64,000 bases of DNA from Muricea muricata (lineage: Eukaryota; Cnidaria; Anthozoa; Malacalcyonacea; Plexauridae), in the NCBI GenBank assembly GCA_963855995.1, contig OY979719.1:16835312-16899311 (forward strand), given 5' to 3'. The notes under the pieces are model-generated. The model saw nothing but the letters and a program-made list of their open reading frames with translations. It did not search any database and had not been told where the DNA came from. The translations under genes and the position numbers were made by a program. Positions 20,972 to 31,186 of the stretch are shown here, piece after piece; position 1 is the stretch's first letter; every line of letters begins with the position of its first letter.

Positions 20972-23166
20972 AAAGGGTCGGTGTTAAGGAATGCTTGCGA
21001 TGTACAAGGTTATGAAGTATTTTATACTATATTATCCTGATCGACGTCTTTCGCAAATATGTCGAACTCGACGCACCAGTCTTGTGGAAATCTTGCTTGA
21101 ATTTGTCTTCTGTTGATAAAACAGGAGTTAGGATGTTCTTTGATTTTGTTGTTGCGGTATAGCACTCACCACAAAACACGTCTGCCCACCGCAAGGTTCC
21201 TTTTGGCTTCTGAGCAGGCCTTACGAGTTGCGACCTCTTGCAGGTGAATTGTCATTTAATGCCATCAATGCTTTCTTGTCGAGACATTTCCTGTCAGGTC
21301 TCAGCATGCAGCAGTATGCGTTCGTGGCTCGAGGGAGTTTCCAACGTTTGTCGAGGGCTTGGCGTTTGCCTTATAAACTTTTGCGGCGGAAGGAAACCGA
21401 GGTGTCGTAATTGAGAATTTAATAATAAACCAGCACAGTTTGGTATAGAATCTCAGACAAAGTTAAGAGATTCATTATAAGTTTATTTGCGTTTGATGAA
21501 AAACCAGAACAAATAAAATACTCGGTTTGCAAAACGAAGTTTAATTTGGGAAGTTGGATCCATAAATGCTCTTATGCTAATAAGATAACTCCAGGTAAAA
21601 GCCCCATATTTAGGTGAAACCAAGGTGGCTTGACGTTCAACAACTATAAATGTCGTGAAGAATTGTCATAAAATTTTACTAAGATATTTCCAGAGTTGCA
21701 AAAAGGTACGGGCACGCAGGCATTGTGCGTGAGGAAGGTTTGCAAAATGGGCGGTCAGTGAGACATGTTTGATGCGATCACGATACGTAGTGTACTGTAG
21801 CTACTAAAAATTAACGTAACAAAAAATATTTAACTGATAATGGTCTAGTCCATAGTTCACGCCTTCTTTCTCGGGAAATCAGTGATCAAGCCCAAATTAG
21901 TGATTATTCCCTTCGATTTGTAAAATCCAACTTTACAACATTTTGAGGAAGAACAAGGAACTTATTTTGAGGAAGGTTTGCAAACTTTGAAAATTTTGCC
22001 TGGGAAGGTTAAACGCTTTTGCATCTCTGATTATACTTCCCTCTTTTCAAAAAGAAACATTTCGTCAAAATAAAGTAGAACATTGCATAATCTACGCTGG
22101 TTAAGCCATGACAGTAAATGAACTTATACCGGCTAAACGTCGAAATTGCATCGCATGAAGTTGCAAGAAAACTTTGCCCGATATGACATGACCTTTTAGC
22201 GTCATGTTGCTGGGTCAACTCCTTCTACTTTTGAAGATTTATAACTTTTTGGCAAGACATCAACTGTATTAATTAAAAACAATCTTGTTTACTTGTTTTA
22301 TTGGATATTAAGTGCAAGGTTTCGTTTTTATGTCACCGCCACGATAAGCATTGTGGTTTAATGCTACTTAATCGGTGACTCTTGCCAGGCTATACATTGA
22401 ACAAACAGAACACATTATGAATTCTTGAGAGCATGAAATTTTCGCGTGATTTTTGTGCATTTGGTGTTTTGTATTAAGATCAAAACAATGTTTTTATGAC
22501 TCAGAGTAATGAGAGCAACACCACAAGTATCATGACGTTTCTATCTCGTTGTAAACAGAATATCATTTGATTTGCATTCTCAAATTTCGGCGCACTCATA
22601 TTTTTATCTGTCCACTGGGATTAAGCAGAATGACGCAATTATACAACCTGAGCTTTTTATTTGCGCAAATATATTATATTGTTGTTATGTAATAACACAT
22701 AAAACGTGTTGAAACACGTAATTCAAGTTTACGATGAACATGCTGACAAGCAATATACAATAGACAGAAACAACGTCATCTCTATTGTTTTCGCGTAAGC
22801 ATTATTCGTCATCGATTAGGCACTCAGCAAACGTCCTAAGAAGAAGCATGTACCCCCCCCCCCGTTTCCGGAAATATTCAAAATAGCCCGCACAGCATGC
22901 ATGGACTGTTTAAAGGGGCAGCGCGTTAGAGAGCAGCAGTCAGGAGACTTGGAACGAATAGTGGAAACAACCTTCCAGGCTTTTCCTTAGAGATAACGAG
23001 ACATCTTTTATATTTTCTTGCTCAAATTTTAAAGTACTCCTGCTCGTTAAATAACTAACTAGAAATTTACTTTGTTTTTTCCGATAGCTCAATAACGTTA
23101 TTTTCAAACCGACTTTTAAAGTTGCATTATAACCAGTATAGTATTATTTATTTATCGATTACTATA
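20972..23166. other. intergenic, no recognisable feature
   Basis: AT-rich non-coding DNA upstream of the YxN/PTB exon. It includes a C-rich run near 22853-22864 and a possible 5' UTR donor (GTGGTGAGTGC, minus strand, about 21170). I see no repeat, RNA or coding signal I would defend. Confidence 0.4.
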
Positions 23167-23705
23167 CAGGTATATAATTGCGTGAACAACGTCCACAATT
23201 TTGTTGTGCGCACTGTCGGCATATCTACATGAAGTCACAGGTTTGGAACTCGAGTATATCAATTTGAAGTTTCCAGTGAAATCAGCTGCATCTCAGTTCA
23301 AGACTAACTGAACAGGGTAACTCAACAGTGCATGTCGCCCTGTTTTGACTTGTTTAATAAAGAGTCGTACTTTTTGCCGAAGGTGTGTTTACCAACAATT
23401 CTTGATCGCGATTCTTTCCCAGTACCCATCCCTTAGGGTCAATAAAGTTGTATGAATCGTTATCCTTCGGTTTAACATCTGCTTTCACGAGAAGTAGGCA
23501 TAATTTCATCGCTCAATCCGAGTTTTAAAATTCATCTTCTGCCTTTTCGATTCTTCCGCCAATGCTGTAGATTATCGGGGCTTGAATTTTGTTTAGGCGC
23601 AGATAATCTATTATCCAACTAAAACACTCAGGATTGAAATCCAGAAAGGCGACGCAGTCTTGATCTCGCTCCACACTATCTTCCCATTTTCCGTTTCCAT
23701 TTTCC
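23167..23705 (-). pseudogene. degenerate BTB/T1-SPRY-like copy, old subfamily
   Basis: The lowest-coordinate member of the array. Recognisable segments align with the C-terminal domain and part of the T1 domain of intact copies (the minus-strand equivalents of the KYDSLVN, DSKGW and YFGWILDYL regions), but with frame breaks, a missing middle and no N-terminus. The wording of its conserved parts matches the decayed subfamily at 38.8, 42.4, 48.4 and 53.1 kb rather than the intact genes. Confidence 0.6.
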
Positions 23706-24109
23706 CATTTTATTATGATCTTTTCTACATTGATTCAACATTTTAAAGATGCCGTTTCAGACGTTGGTTAATTTGATCAGCTGTATATTAATTATAGAGC
23801 TCCAGTTAAAGGTTAATAAATCATGTCAACAATGAACATGTGCCACTTCGTTATTTACGTCAATCTTTCGTCGAGTTGTTTATCAATATTTCGTATTCAC
23901 AATTCAATTCGCATTCAGTTAATCAGAGACGTGAATGACCCCTTCTTAACAATAAGTATATTTTACCTGAAACGATAAAAGTTCACGTTTCGGGCGAAGT
24001 CTTTTCCGCTTCGAAGGACAAATTTTAGCCGTTCATGCGCTTATCTCGCAATAAAAGGCAGTTAGTTGGAATTTTACATTGACGTTCATAATAAGTGGAT
24101 AGAGTTGAT

Positions 24110-24330
24110 GAGTTTTGAATTTCGCTTTGACGCAAACAGTTATGCTCGTGTATATAAGGTAGTTCCCTAAATGAAACCACAAATAAAACATTGACGTTTA
24201 ATGTTATGATCCTTCGTTTGCGAAGTATACCAACTTCGCGACTAAAGTCTTTCGACTTTGCTCAAAACGTCATCCTTGTTATCCGACCATTGATACAACC
24301 ACAACGAATCAATTACTCACCATGCAGACA
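24110..24330 (+). promoter_or_regulatory. conserved intergenic block with TATATAAGG, below copy A
   Basis: TTGACGCAAACAGTTATGCT is followed by CGTGTATATAAGG and, about 90 bp on, CTTCGCGACTAAAGTCTTTC. The same order recurs at 27110-27320 and 33180-33400 in the plus orientation, that is antisense to the array genes. It could be a promoter for a non-coding transcript, or simply duplicated flank. Confidence 0.3.
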
Positions 24331-24848
24331 GAATAAGCTACAACACGTATGAAATTTTATTAATTTTTATATCGATCTAATCATGGTTAAACGTCATAAA
24401 ATGTACAAAATCGTTAAAAACTATCTCTGTACTACTTGATTAACTATGAAAAATCATTTCATCGCAGATAAAGTCTTGTCAAAAAATGTTTGTATTTAAG
24501 TGAAAGGATAATATTAAGTGTTTTAGTTTCAATAAAAATAAGTTGTAATTCTATGAGCATTACAAAGTGTACTGTAATAAGTTTTAATGTTTTCTATCTG
24601 CATCATCTCCCGAGCTAATTTTCCCGAACTAATAATTTGGCGTCATTAAGAAACTCGAACTCTAAAGTGTACAAAATTATTTAAAAAATTTATGTGTACA
24701 AAATCAACTACAAATTTACTTTGTTTTTATGCGACAGTTCAACCTAATACGTTAACATTATTTTCAAACCGGTTTTTAAAGTGACATTAGAACCAGTATA
24801 GCAATGTAATTTCCTTGATTATTACAGGTATTTACACAAGGTATTTCC

Positions 24849-25844
24849 TTAATCTTGCACAACTTCCACAATCCGTATTTTGTCATTCGCACTATACATG
24901 TTTACATGAAGTCTTCAAGCTTGGGCCTGGGTTATATGAATTTGAAATTGCTGACCAGTGGGTAAATGAAGTGAAAACTTTGCTGCATCGCAATTCAAAA
25001 CTAACTCAACAGTGTCGCCCTGTTTTGACTGGTTAATTAAAGAGTCGTACTTTTTTAAAGATACGTTCTCCCACATTCCTTGATCATGATTGTTTCCCAG
25101 TGCCCAGCCCTTAGAGTCAGTGCAGTTGTATGAATGGCTATCCTTCGGTTTAACATCTGCTTTTACTATACCCACTAAAATCCAGCAGTTATTCTGAAAA
25201 GACTCTAACTTCAACTTAAAACGCACAATCCCACGTTGGTAAACATTTTCACCGAGGACATATTGATGCCCTGCACTTCGGCCATGAACTGCAACTTGCC
25301 CGTTTTCCTGAACTGTAATCCTCGAACTGCACTCACTGAATTTCTCATTCTGCAGAAGCTCAGTTGGTCGAGTAGCCACAATTTCATCGCTCAATCCGAG
25401 ATACTCGAGAAGAGTATTAAAATTCTTCATCTGATTTTTCGGCACTTCCGCCAATACTGCGGGATTCTCGGGGCTTGAAATTTTCTTTGCGCGAAGATAA
25501 TCTAAAATCCAGCCGAAATATTCTGGATTAAAATCGAAGAAGACGACGCCATCTTTGTCTCGTTTCACACGATCTTCCCATCTTCCGTTGAACATTGTGG
25601 CCAGGAGAGATCCCTCGACCTAACATAATGTAGCTCTTGTTGTCGAGAATTTCTGTCCACCAACATTGAGATGAACGATATCGTCATCACTCACTTTTAC
25701 AGCTTGCATTCGTTGCTTCTCTGCGTTCAAGGCTTCAACTTCCGCCTTCAAATTCGCTCGCTCCTTTTTGACAATTTCATTAAACTCTGCCCTGAATCTC
25801 TTGACTAAATCGTCAAATTTATTCAGTAAATCACCACAGCTCAT
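24849..25844 (-). pseudogene. BTB/T1-SPRY-like gene copy A, two nonsense codons
   Basis: The full-length 332-codon unit is collinear with intact copies and has no indels. Two stops interrupt it: Gln75 (CAG to TAG, 25622-25620) in the T1 domain and Trp310 (TGG to TGA, 24917-24915) near the C-terminus. The coiled coil (residues 1-47), HLNVGG of the T1 domain and the whole C-terminal domain are otherwise preserved, so inactivation is recent. It is the tandem sister of copy B (offset 2979 bp) and shares both flanks with it. Confidence 0.85.
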
Positions 25845-26029
25845 TTTGCGACGTTTTTTCAAAAAGAGAATGACTTAAAGAATGGCTTTCACTTTTAAGA
25901 CACTTTGCACAGAGCGATCAACGAAGTAGCTTTTCAAGCTTGGGGACAGTAAGGTATTCTGGGAAAAGATAGTATTGCGAAATGTGAATTAATAATTCAT
26001 ACTGATAATAATTCAACTAATACAAGTGA

Positions 26030-26420
26030 AATCGTCGTCATATAAGCAACCATGAATGGACGTTTTATCGACGTCTGCTGGCTAATGTTTAACCAAACAA
26101 CCTCACAATAACGTCACAATCATGTTGATAATGTAGCTGCCTTTTTTCAACGAAAATTTAAACGTTGTAACAACATCCCATGCAAGATGGGTCCAGAGCT
26201 ATTATGAATGTTGCAGCAATGAAATTTGACCTCCAGTCGATAAAACAACGTCGGACAAACATTGATCACTAACGTCTGAGATAGCTACTTTGAGATGTCG
26301 AATCGACTTTTAAAAACACTGAAAATTTGGTACTAAACTTGAGCTAAAACAACCAAAATTTTTAGTCTTCGCTTCGTTGTATAATACTGCCACAGTGCCA
26401 CAATATTTTTACACATCAGG
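26030..26420 (-). repeat. ACGT-rich interspersed repeat, inverted copy
   Basis: The reverse complement of this segment matches the repeats at about 29190-29440, 31608-32010, 34853-35110 and 49225-49450. Landmarks are TTTTAGTCTTCGCTTCGTTG, CCATGCAAGATGGGT and GCAACCATGAATGGACG. It is the only copy in this orientation. Confidence 0.65.
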
Positions 26421-26484
26421 AGGTTGTCAACGTAATTTCAAAGCTGTCTTAACGTTAGAATCAGCTGTATACAAATTACAGAGC

Positions 26485-26788
26485 CAGGGACGTAGCCAGG
26501 GGGGGGGGAGCCGAGGGAGCCGTGGCTCCCCCCCCCTTCATTAATAGAGAGGTTTAGCAAAGACGACACAACGCCTTTGACAACGCCAAAGCGAGGTAAA
26601 AACGATGTGGAAATGCCGTGAGCAAATCTGGAGATGGACAATCACGGGATTTTACGTCGCATTGACGTCATGTCTCTTTGCTAAACCTCCCTAGTATTTA
26701 ATGCGATAGGCGCGTCAAACCTATCACAATTATTAGTATCTGCAGCCCCCCCCCCCCCCCCCCTTTGAAAGTTCTGGCTACGTCCCTG
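26485..26788. mobile_element. hAT-type MITE with 8-bp target duplication
   Basis: Perfect 15-bp inverted ends CAGGGACGTAGCCAG (26485-26499) and CTGGCTACGTCCCTG (26774-26788), flanked on both sides by TACAGAGC (26477-26484 and 26789-26796). This is an exact 8-bp duplication as hAT elements make. Poly-G near the left end, poly-C near the right end and an inner inverted pair (GAGGTTTAGCAAAGAC / GTCTCTTTGCTAAACCTC) make it strongly self-complementary. Paralogous flanks at 23.78 and 32.19 kb show the empty site. Confidence 0.9.
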
Positions 26789-27827
26789 TACAGAGCTCCA
26801 GTTAAAGTTTGAATTTTGTCCACAATGAACATGTGCCAGTTCGTTATTTGTGTCAATCGTTTGACGAGTTGTTTATCAATATCTCGTATTCACAACTCAA
26901 TTCACATTGGGTTAATAAGAGACGTGGATGGCTCCTTGACTATACAGTAAGTATATTTTACCTGAAACGATAAAAATCCTCGTTTCGGGCGAAGTCTTTT
27001 CCGCTTCGAAGGACAAATTTTTGCCGTTCATGCACTAATCTGGCAATAAAAGACAGTTAGTTGGAATTTTACATTGACGTTTATAATAAGTGGATTGAGT
27101 TGATGAGCTTTAAATTTCGCTTTGACGCAAACAGTTATGCTCGTGTATATAAGGTAGTTCACTAAATGAAACCACAAATAAAACATTGACGATTAATGTT
27201 ATGATCCTTCGTTTGCGAAGTATACTAACTTCGCGACTAAAGTCTTTCGACTTCGCTCAAAACGTCATCCTTGTTATCCGACCATTGATACAACCACAAT
27301 GAATCAATTACTCACCATGCAGACAGAATAAGCTACAACACGTATGAAATTTTATTAATTTTTATATCGATCTAATCATGATTAAACGTCATAAAATGTA
27401 CAAAATCGTTAAAAACTATCTCTGTACTACTTAATTAACTATGAAAAATAATTTCATGCAGATAAAGTCTTGTCAAAAAATGTTTGTATTTAAGTGAAAG
27501 GATAATATTAAGTGTTTTATTTGCAATAAAAGTAAGTTGTAATTCTATGAGCATTACAAAGTGCACTGTAATAACTTTTAATGTTTTCTATCTGCATTAT
27601 CTCCGAACTAATAATTTGGCGTCATTAAGAAACTCGAACTCTAAAGTGTACAAAATTATTTAAAAAAATTATGTGTACAAAATCAACTACAAATTTACTT
27701 TGTTTTTATGCGACAGTTCAACCTAATACGTTAACATTATTTTCAAACCGGTTTTTAAAGTGACATTAGAACCAGTATAGCAATGTAATTTCCTTGACTA
27801 TTACAGGTATTTACACAAGGTATTTCC

Positions 27828-28823
27828 TTAATCTTGCACAACTTCCACAATCCGTATTTTGTCATTCGCACTATACATGTTTACATGAAGTCTCCAAGCT
27901 TGGGCCTGGGTTATATGAATTTGAAATTGCTGACCAGTGGGTAAATGAAGTGAAAACTTTGCTGCATCACAATTCAAAACTAACTCAACAGTGTCGCCCT
28001 GTTTTGACTGGTTAATTAAAGAGTCGTACTTTTTTAAAGATCCGTTCTCCCACATTCCTTGATCACGATTGTTTCCCAGTGCCCAGCCCTTAGAGTCAGT
28101 GCAGTTGTATGAATGGCTATCCTTCGGTTTAACACCTGCTTTTACTATACCAACTAAAATCCAGTAGTTATTCTGAGAAAACTCTAACTTCAACTTAAAA
28201 CGCACAATCCCACGTTGGTAAACATTTTCACCGAGAACATATTGATGCCCTGCACTTCGGCCATGAACTGCAACTTGCCCGTTTTCCTGAACTGTAATCC
28301 TCGAACTGCACTCACTGAATTTCTCATTCTGCAGAAGCTCAGTTGGTCGAATAGGCACAATTTCATCGCTCAATCCGAGATACTCGAGAAGAGTATTAAA
28401 ATTCTTCATCTGATTTTTCGGCACTTCCGCCAATACTGCGGGATTCTTGGGGCTTGAAATTTTTTTTGCGCGAAGATAATCTAAAATCCAGCCGAAATAT
28501 TCTGAATTGAAATCGAAGAAGACGACGCCATTTTTGTCTCGTTTCACATGATCTTCCCATCTTCCGTTGAACATTGTGGCTAGGAGAGATCCCTCGACCT
28601 GACATAATGTAGCTCTCGTTGTCGTAAATTTCTGTCCACCAACATTGAGATGAACGATATCGTCATCACTCACTTCCACAGCTTGCATTCGTTGCTTCTC
28701 TGCGTTCAAGGCTTCGACTTCCGCCTTCAAATTCGCTCGCTCCTTTTCGACAAGTTCGTTAAACTCTGCCCTGAATCGCTTGTCTAAGTCGTCAAATTTA
28801 TTCAGTAAATCACCACAGCTCAT
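27828..28823 (-). CDS. BTB/T1 domain protein with SPRY-like C-terminus, copy B (intact)
   Basis: A single-exon 331-aa gene; the start is the family ATG (MSCGDLLNKF) at 28823, although the frame is open 32 codons further up. Residues 1-47 form an amphipathic charged coiled coil. Residues 55-155 are a BTB/T1 (potassium-channel-tetramerisation, KCTD-like) domain with IVHLNVGGQKF and FGWILDYLRAKK. After a linker, residues 180-331 look like a SPRY-type beta sandwich (RGIVRFKLKLE, WILVGIVKA, GDTVELVLDCDAAKFSLHLP, NDKIRIVEV). T1 proteins of this kind commonly oligomerise and serve as Cullin-3 adaptors; that role is inferred. Compared with its sisters it carries unusual changes (RWEDHVKRDKNG, NSEYF, EFSQNNYW). 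It pairs with pseudogene A as a tandem duplicate. Confidence 0.85.
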   Translation of the reverse strand: MSCGDLLNKFDDLDKRFRAEFNELVEKERANLKAEVEALNAEKQRMQAVEVSDDDIVHLNVGGQKFTTTRATLCQVEGSLLATMFNGRWEDHVKRDKNGVVFFDFNSEYFGWILDYLRAKKISSPKNPAVLAEVPKNQMKNFNTLLEYLGLSDEIVPIRPTELLQNEKFSECSSRITVQENGQVAVHGRSAGHQYVLGENVYQRGIVRFKLKLEFSQNNYWILVGIVKAGVKPKDSHSYNCTDSKGWALGNNRDQGMWENGSLKKYDSLINQSKQGDTVELVLNCDAAKFSLHLPTGQQFQIHITQAQAWRLHVNMYSANDKIRIVEVVQD

Positions 28824-28960
28824 TTTGCAACGTTTTTCACAAAGAGAGTGAGTCAAAGAATGGCTTTCACTTGTGAGAAAAGATAGTATTGCGAAATGTG
28901 AATTATGAGTTTCAACCAATTAAGTATTGACGTCAAATATTAAAATAGACCATGAAAAAC
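28824..28960 (-). promoter_or_regulatory. upstream block of copy B with CRE-like palindrome
   Basis: On the coding strand it holds TTGACGTCAA (core TGACGTCA at 28928-28935), an ATTGGTT inverted CCAAT-like box, and CAAGTGAAAGCC about 30-45 bp above the ATG. The same ordered motifs stand before most class I copies. The function is inferred from conservation only. Confidence 0.4.
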
Positions 28961-30190
28961 GAAGGTCAAATTTAATTGTTACAGCATTATTCATAGTAGG
29001 CTCTCCAGGCCTGTATTAAACTACGATTTGTGATCCACCGAGTCGAGTATCAAAGTTGCGAGCCAACTCAAAGAGTGTGAGAAATCAGTTTAGATTTTTT
29101 AATGCACAGGTACGCTATTCCCAATTTCCCAGTACTTTGAAGACAAGAATATAAACCTTATGAGCATTGACACAATCGGTTTCGTGTACAAATATTGTGG
29201 CAGTATTGTACAACGAAGCGAAGACTAAAAAAATTGGTTGTTTTAGCTTCAAAAAAGTAACGTTGAATTTTCAGTGTTTTTGGAAGATGATTCGACGTCT
29301 CAAAGCCACTATCTCAAACGTTAGTGATCAATGTTTGTCCGACGTTATTTTATCGACTAGAGGTCAAATTTCGTTGTTGCAACATTCATAATAGCTCTAA
29401 ACCCATCTTGCATGGGATGTTGTTACAACGTCAAAAAGTTGTGAAACGACTCTTTCTTGACTATAAGTGTTAGTAGTTATCTGAAACGATAAACTAAAAA
29501 TCCACGTTTCTAGCAAAGGCTTTTCGACATGGAAGAACAAATTTTTGTTCACTAATCTGGCAATGGAAGACAGCAAATTGGAATTTTACATGAGGTATAT
29601 GAACTCTCCTCCGCAGAGCCTTTGTATTATGGAAGTTAATGAGATATTTTCAAAACATTTCGCAAATTATTATAAAATTATTGCGTAATTTTGTAATAAT
29701 CAATCGTCCAATCATTCATTGCGCGCTTACTAATTTACTCCAAAACTTCATGTAAGTTCAATATATTAGTTAATATTGCGTAGAATTCGCACAAATCAAA
29801 TTGTTTAAAACTTTGTACTAACTTAAAATTGGTTTTCAGTTATCCATCTTTGTACACAAGGCATTTTAAAAGTGGCTTTTGATGCGGAGTCACCATGAGT
29901 CAAAAAATTTAGTTTTGTAAAAAAATTTTTTAGATGTTCCTGATAGAGCCAAACTACCGACAATTACTATATTTTTTTAAAAGCAATGAACGCTCTCTGC
30001 TTAGCAGACTTATTCCAACTGCAAACCTTTTTTGATACACCCCATACAAATTTACCTTGTTTTTATCCGATAACTTAACATTATCGCTATTTTCAAACCG
30101 AAGTTAAATGTTTCATGTACATTTACATTAAAACCAGTAACAATGTTTAATTTTTATCGATTATTACCGGTTTATACACAAAGTAGTTAT
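28824..30190. other. spacer between copies B and C
   Basis: Begins with a shortened upstream block of copy B (about 70 bp missing between the GTGAAAG motif and the CRE-like site). It then contains the ACGT-rich repeat (29190-29440) and the right half of the TIR element seen whole at 62 kb (29785-30052), followed by the 3' flank of copy C. Confidence 0.55.
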
Positions 30191-31186
30191 TTAATCTTGC
30201 ACAACCTCCACAATGCGTATTCTGTCATTCAAACCGCCCAGATTTACATGAAGTCTCCAAGCTTGGGACTTGGGTATATCAATTTGAAATTGCTGACCAG
30301 TGGGTAAATGAAGTGAAAACTTTGCTGCATCACAATCCAAGACTAACTCAACCGTGTCACCCTCTTTTGACTTGTTAACTAAAGAGTCGTACTTTTTGAA
30401 AGATCCGTTCTCATACATTCCTTGATAACCATTCTGTCCCAGTGCCCAGGCCTTAGAGTCAGTCCAGTTCAATGAATAGTTATTTTTCGGTTTAACTTCT
30501 GCTTTCACTATACCAACTAAGATCCAGTCGTTACCTATAAAAGACTCTAACTTCAACTTAAAACGTACAATCCCACGTTGATAAACATTTTCACCGAGGA
30601 CATATTGATGCCCTCCACTTGGACAATGAACTGCAACTTGCCCGTTTTCCTGGACAATAATCCCCGAGCTGCACTCACTGAATTTCTCATTTTGCAGGAC
30701 CTCAGTGGATCGAGCAGGCACAATTTCATCGCTCAATCCGAGATACTCGAGAAGAGTATTAAAATTCTTCATCTGATTTTTCGGCACTTCCGCCAATACT
30801 GCGGGGTTCTCGGAGCTTGAAATTTTCTTTGCGCGAAGATAATCTAAAATCCAGCCGAAATATTCTGGATTAAAATCGAAGAAGACGACGCCATCTTTGT
30901 CTCGTTTCACACGATCTTCCCATCTTCCGTTGAACATTGTGGCCAGGAGAGATCCCTCGACCTGACATAAGGTAGCTCTCGTTGTCGTGAATTTCTGTCC
31001 ACCAACATTGAGATGAACGATATCGTCATCACTCACTTCCACAGCTTGCATTCGTTGCTTCTCTGCGTTCAAGGCTTCGACTTCCGCCTTCAAATTCGCT
31101 CGCTCCTTTTCGACAATCTCGTTGAACTCTGCCCTGAATCGCTTGACTAAATCGTCAAATTTATTCAGTAAATCACCACAGCTCAT
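30191..31186 (-). CDS. BTB/T1 domain protein with SPRY-like C-terminus, copy C (intact)
   Basis: Open from MSCGDLLNKF at 31186 to a stop at 30191, 331 aa, with no intron. The coiled coil and T1 domain are almost identical to copy I. The C-terminal domain differs at the family's variable sites: VAVHCPSGGHQ, ESFIGNDW, EVKPKNNYSLNWTDSKAW, GQNGYQGMYENGSFK and VNLGGLNDR. The pattern resembles copies P and Q at some of these sites and B at others, as expected if short tracts are exchanged. A full upstream block precedes it, but its CRE-like site is TGACGTGA. It is a likely functional member; ligand and pathway are unknown. Confidence 0.85.
   Translation of the reverse strand: MSCGDLLNKFDDLVKRFRAEFNEIVEKERANLKAEVEALNAEKQRMQAVEVSDDDIVHLNVGGQKFTTTRATLCQVEGSLLATMFNGRWEDRVKRDKDGVVFFDFNPEYFGWILDYLRAKKISSSENPAVLAEVPKNQMKNFNTLLEYLGLSDEIVPARSTEVLQNEKFSECSSGIIVQENGQVAVHCPSGGHQYVLGENVYQRGIVRFKLKLESFIGNDWILVGIVKAEVKPKNNYSLNWTDSKAWALGQNGYQGMYENGSFKKYDSLVNKSKEGDTVELVLDCDAAKFSLHLPTGQQFQIDIPKSQAWRLHVNLGGLNDRIRIVEVVQD

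Larger units (their letters stand above)
25845..27827. other. spacer between copies A and B
   Basis: Contains the family's upstream block for copy A (to about 25990), an inverted copy of the ACGT-rich repeat (26030-26420), a hAT MITE (26485-26788), and then from 26797 the same 3' flank as lies below copy A (23785 onward), including the TATA-containing block at 27110-27320. Confidence 0.6.

Noticed and set aside
25236..25478. Plus-strand 64-80 aa frames (MVNIFTEDILMP..., MNCNLPVFLN...) repeated over every array copy
   Set aside because: They are antisense shadows of the conserved T1-SPRY reading frame; their conservation follows from the real gene.
26500..26535. G-rich/C-rich tract as a regulatory G-quadruplex
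   Set aside because: The runs belong to the self-complementary interior of the hAT MITE and show no positional conservation next to genes.
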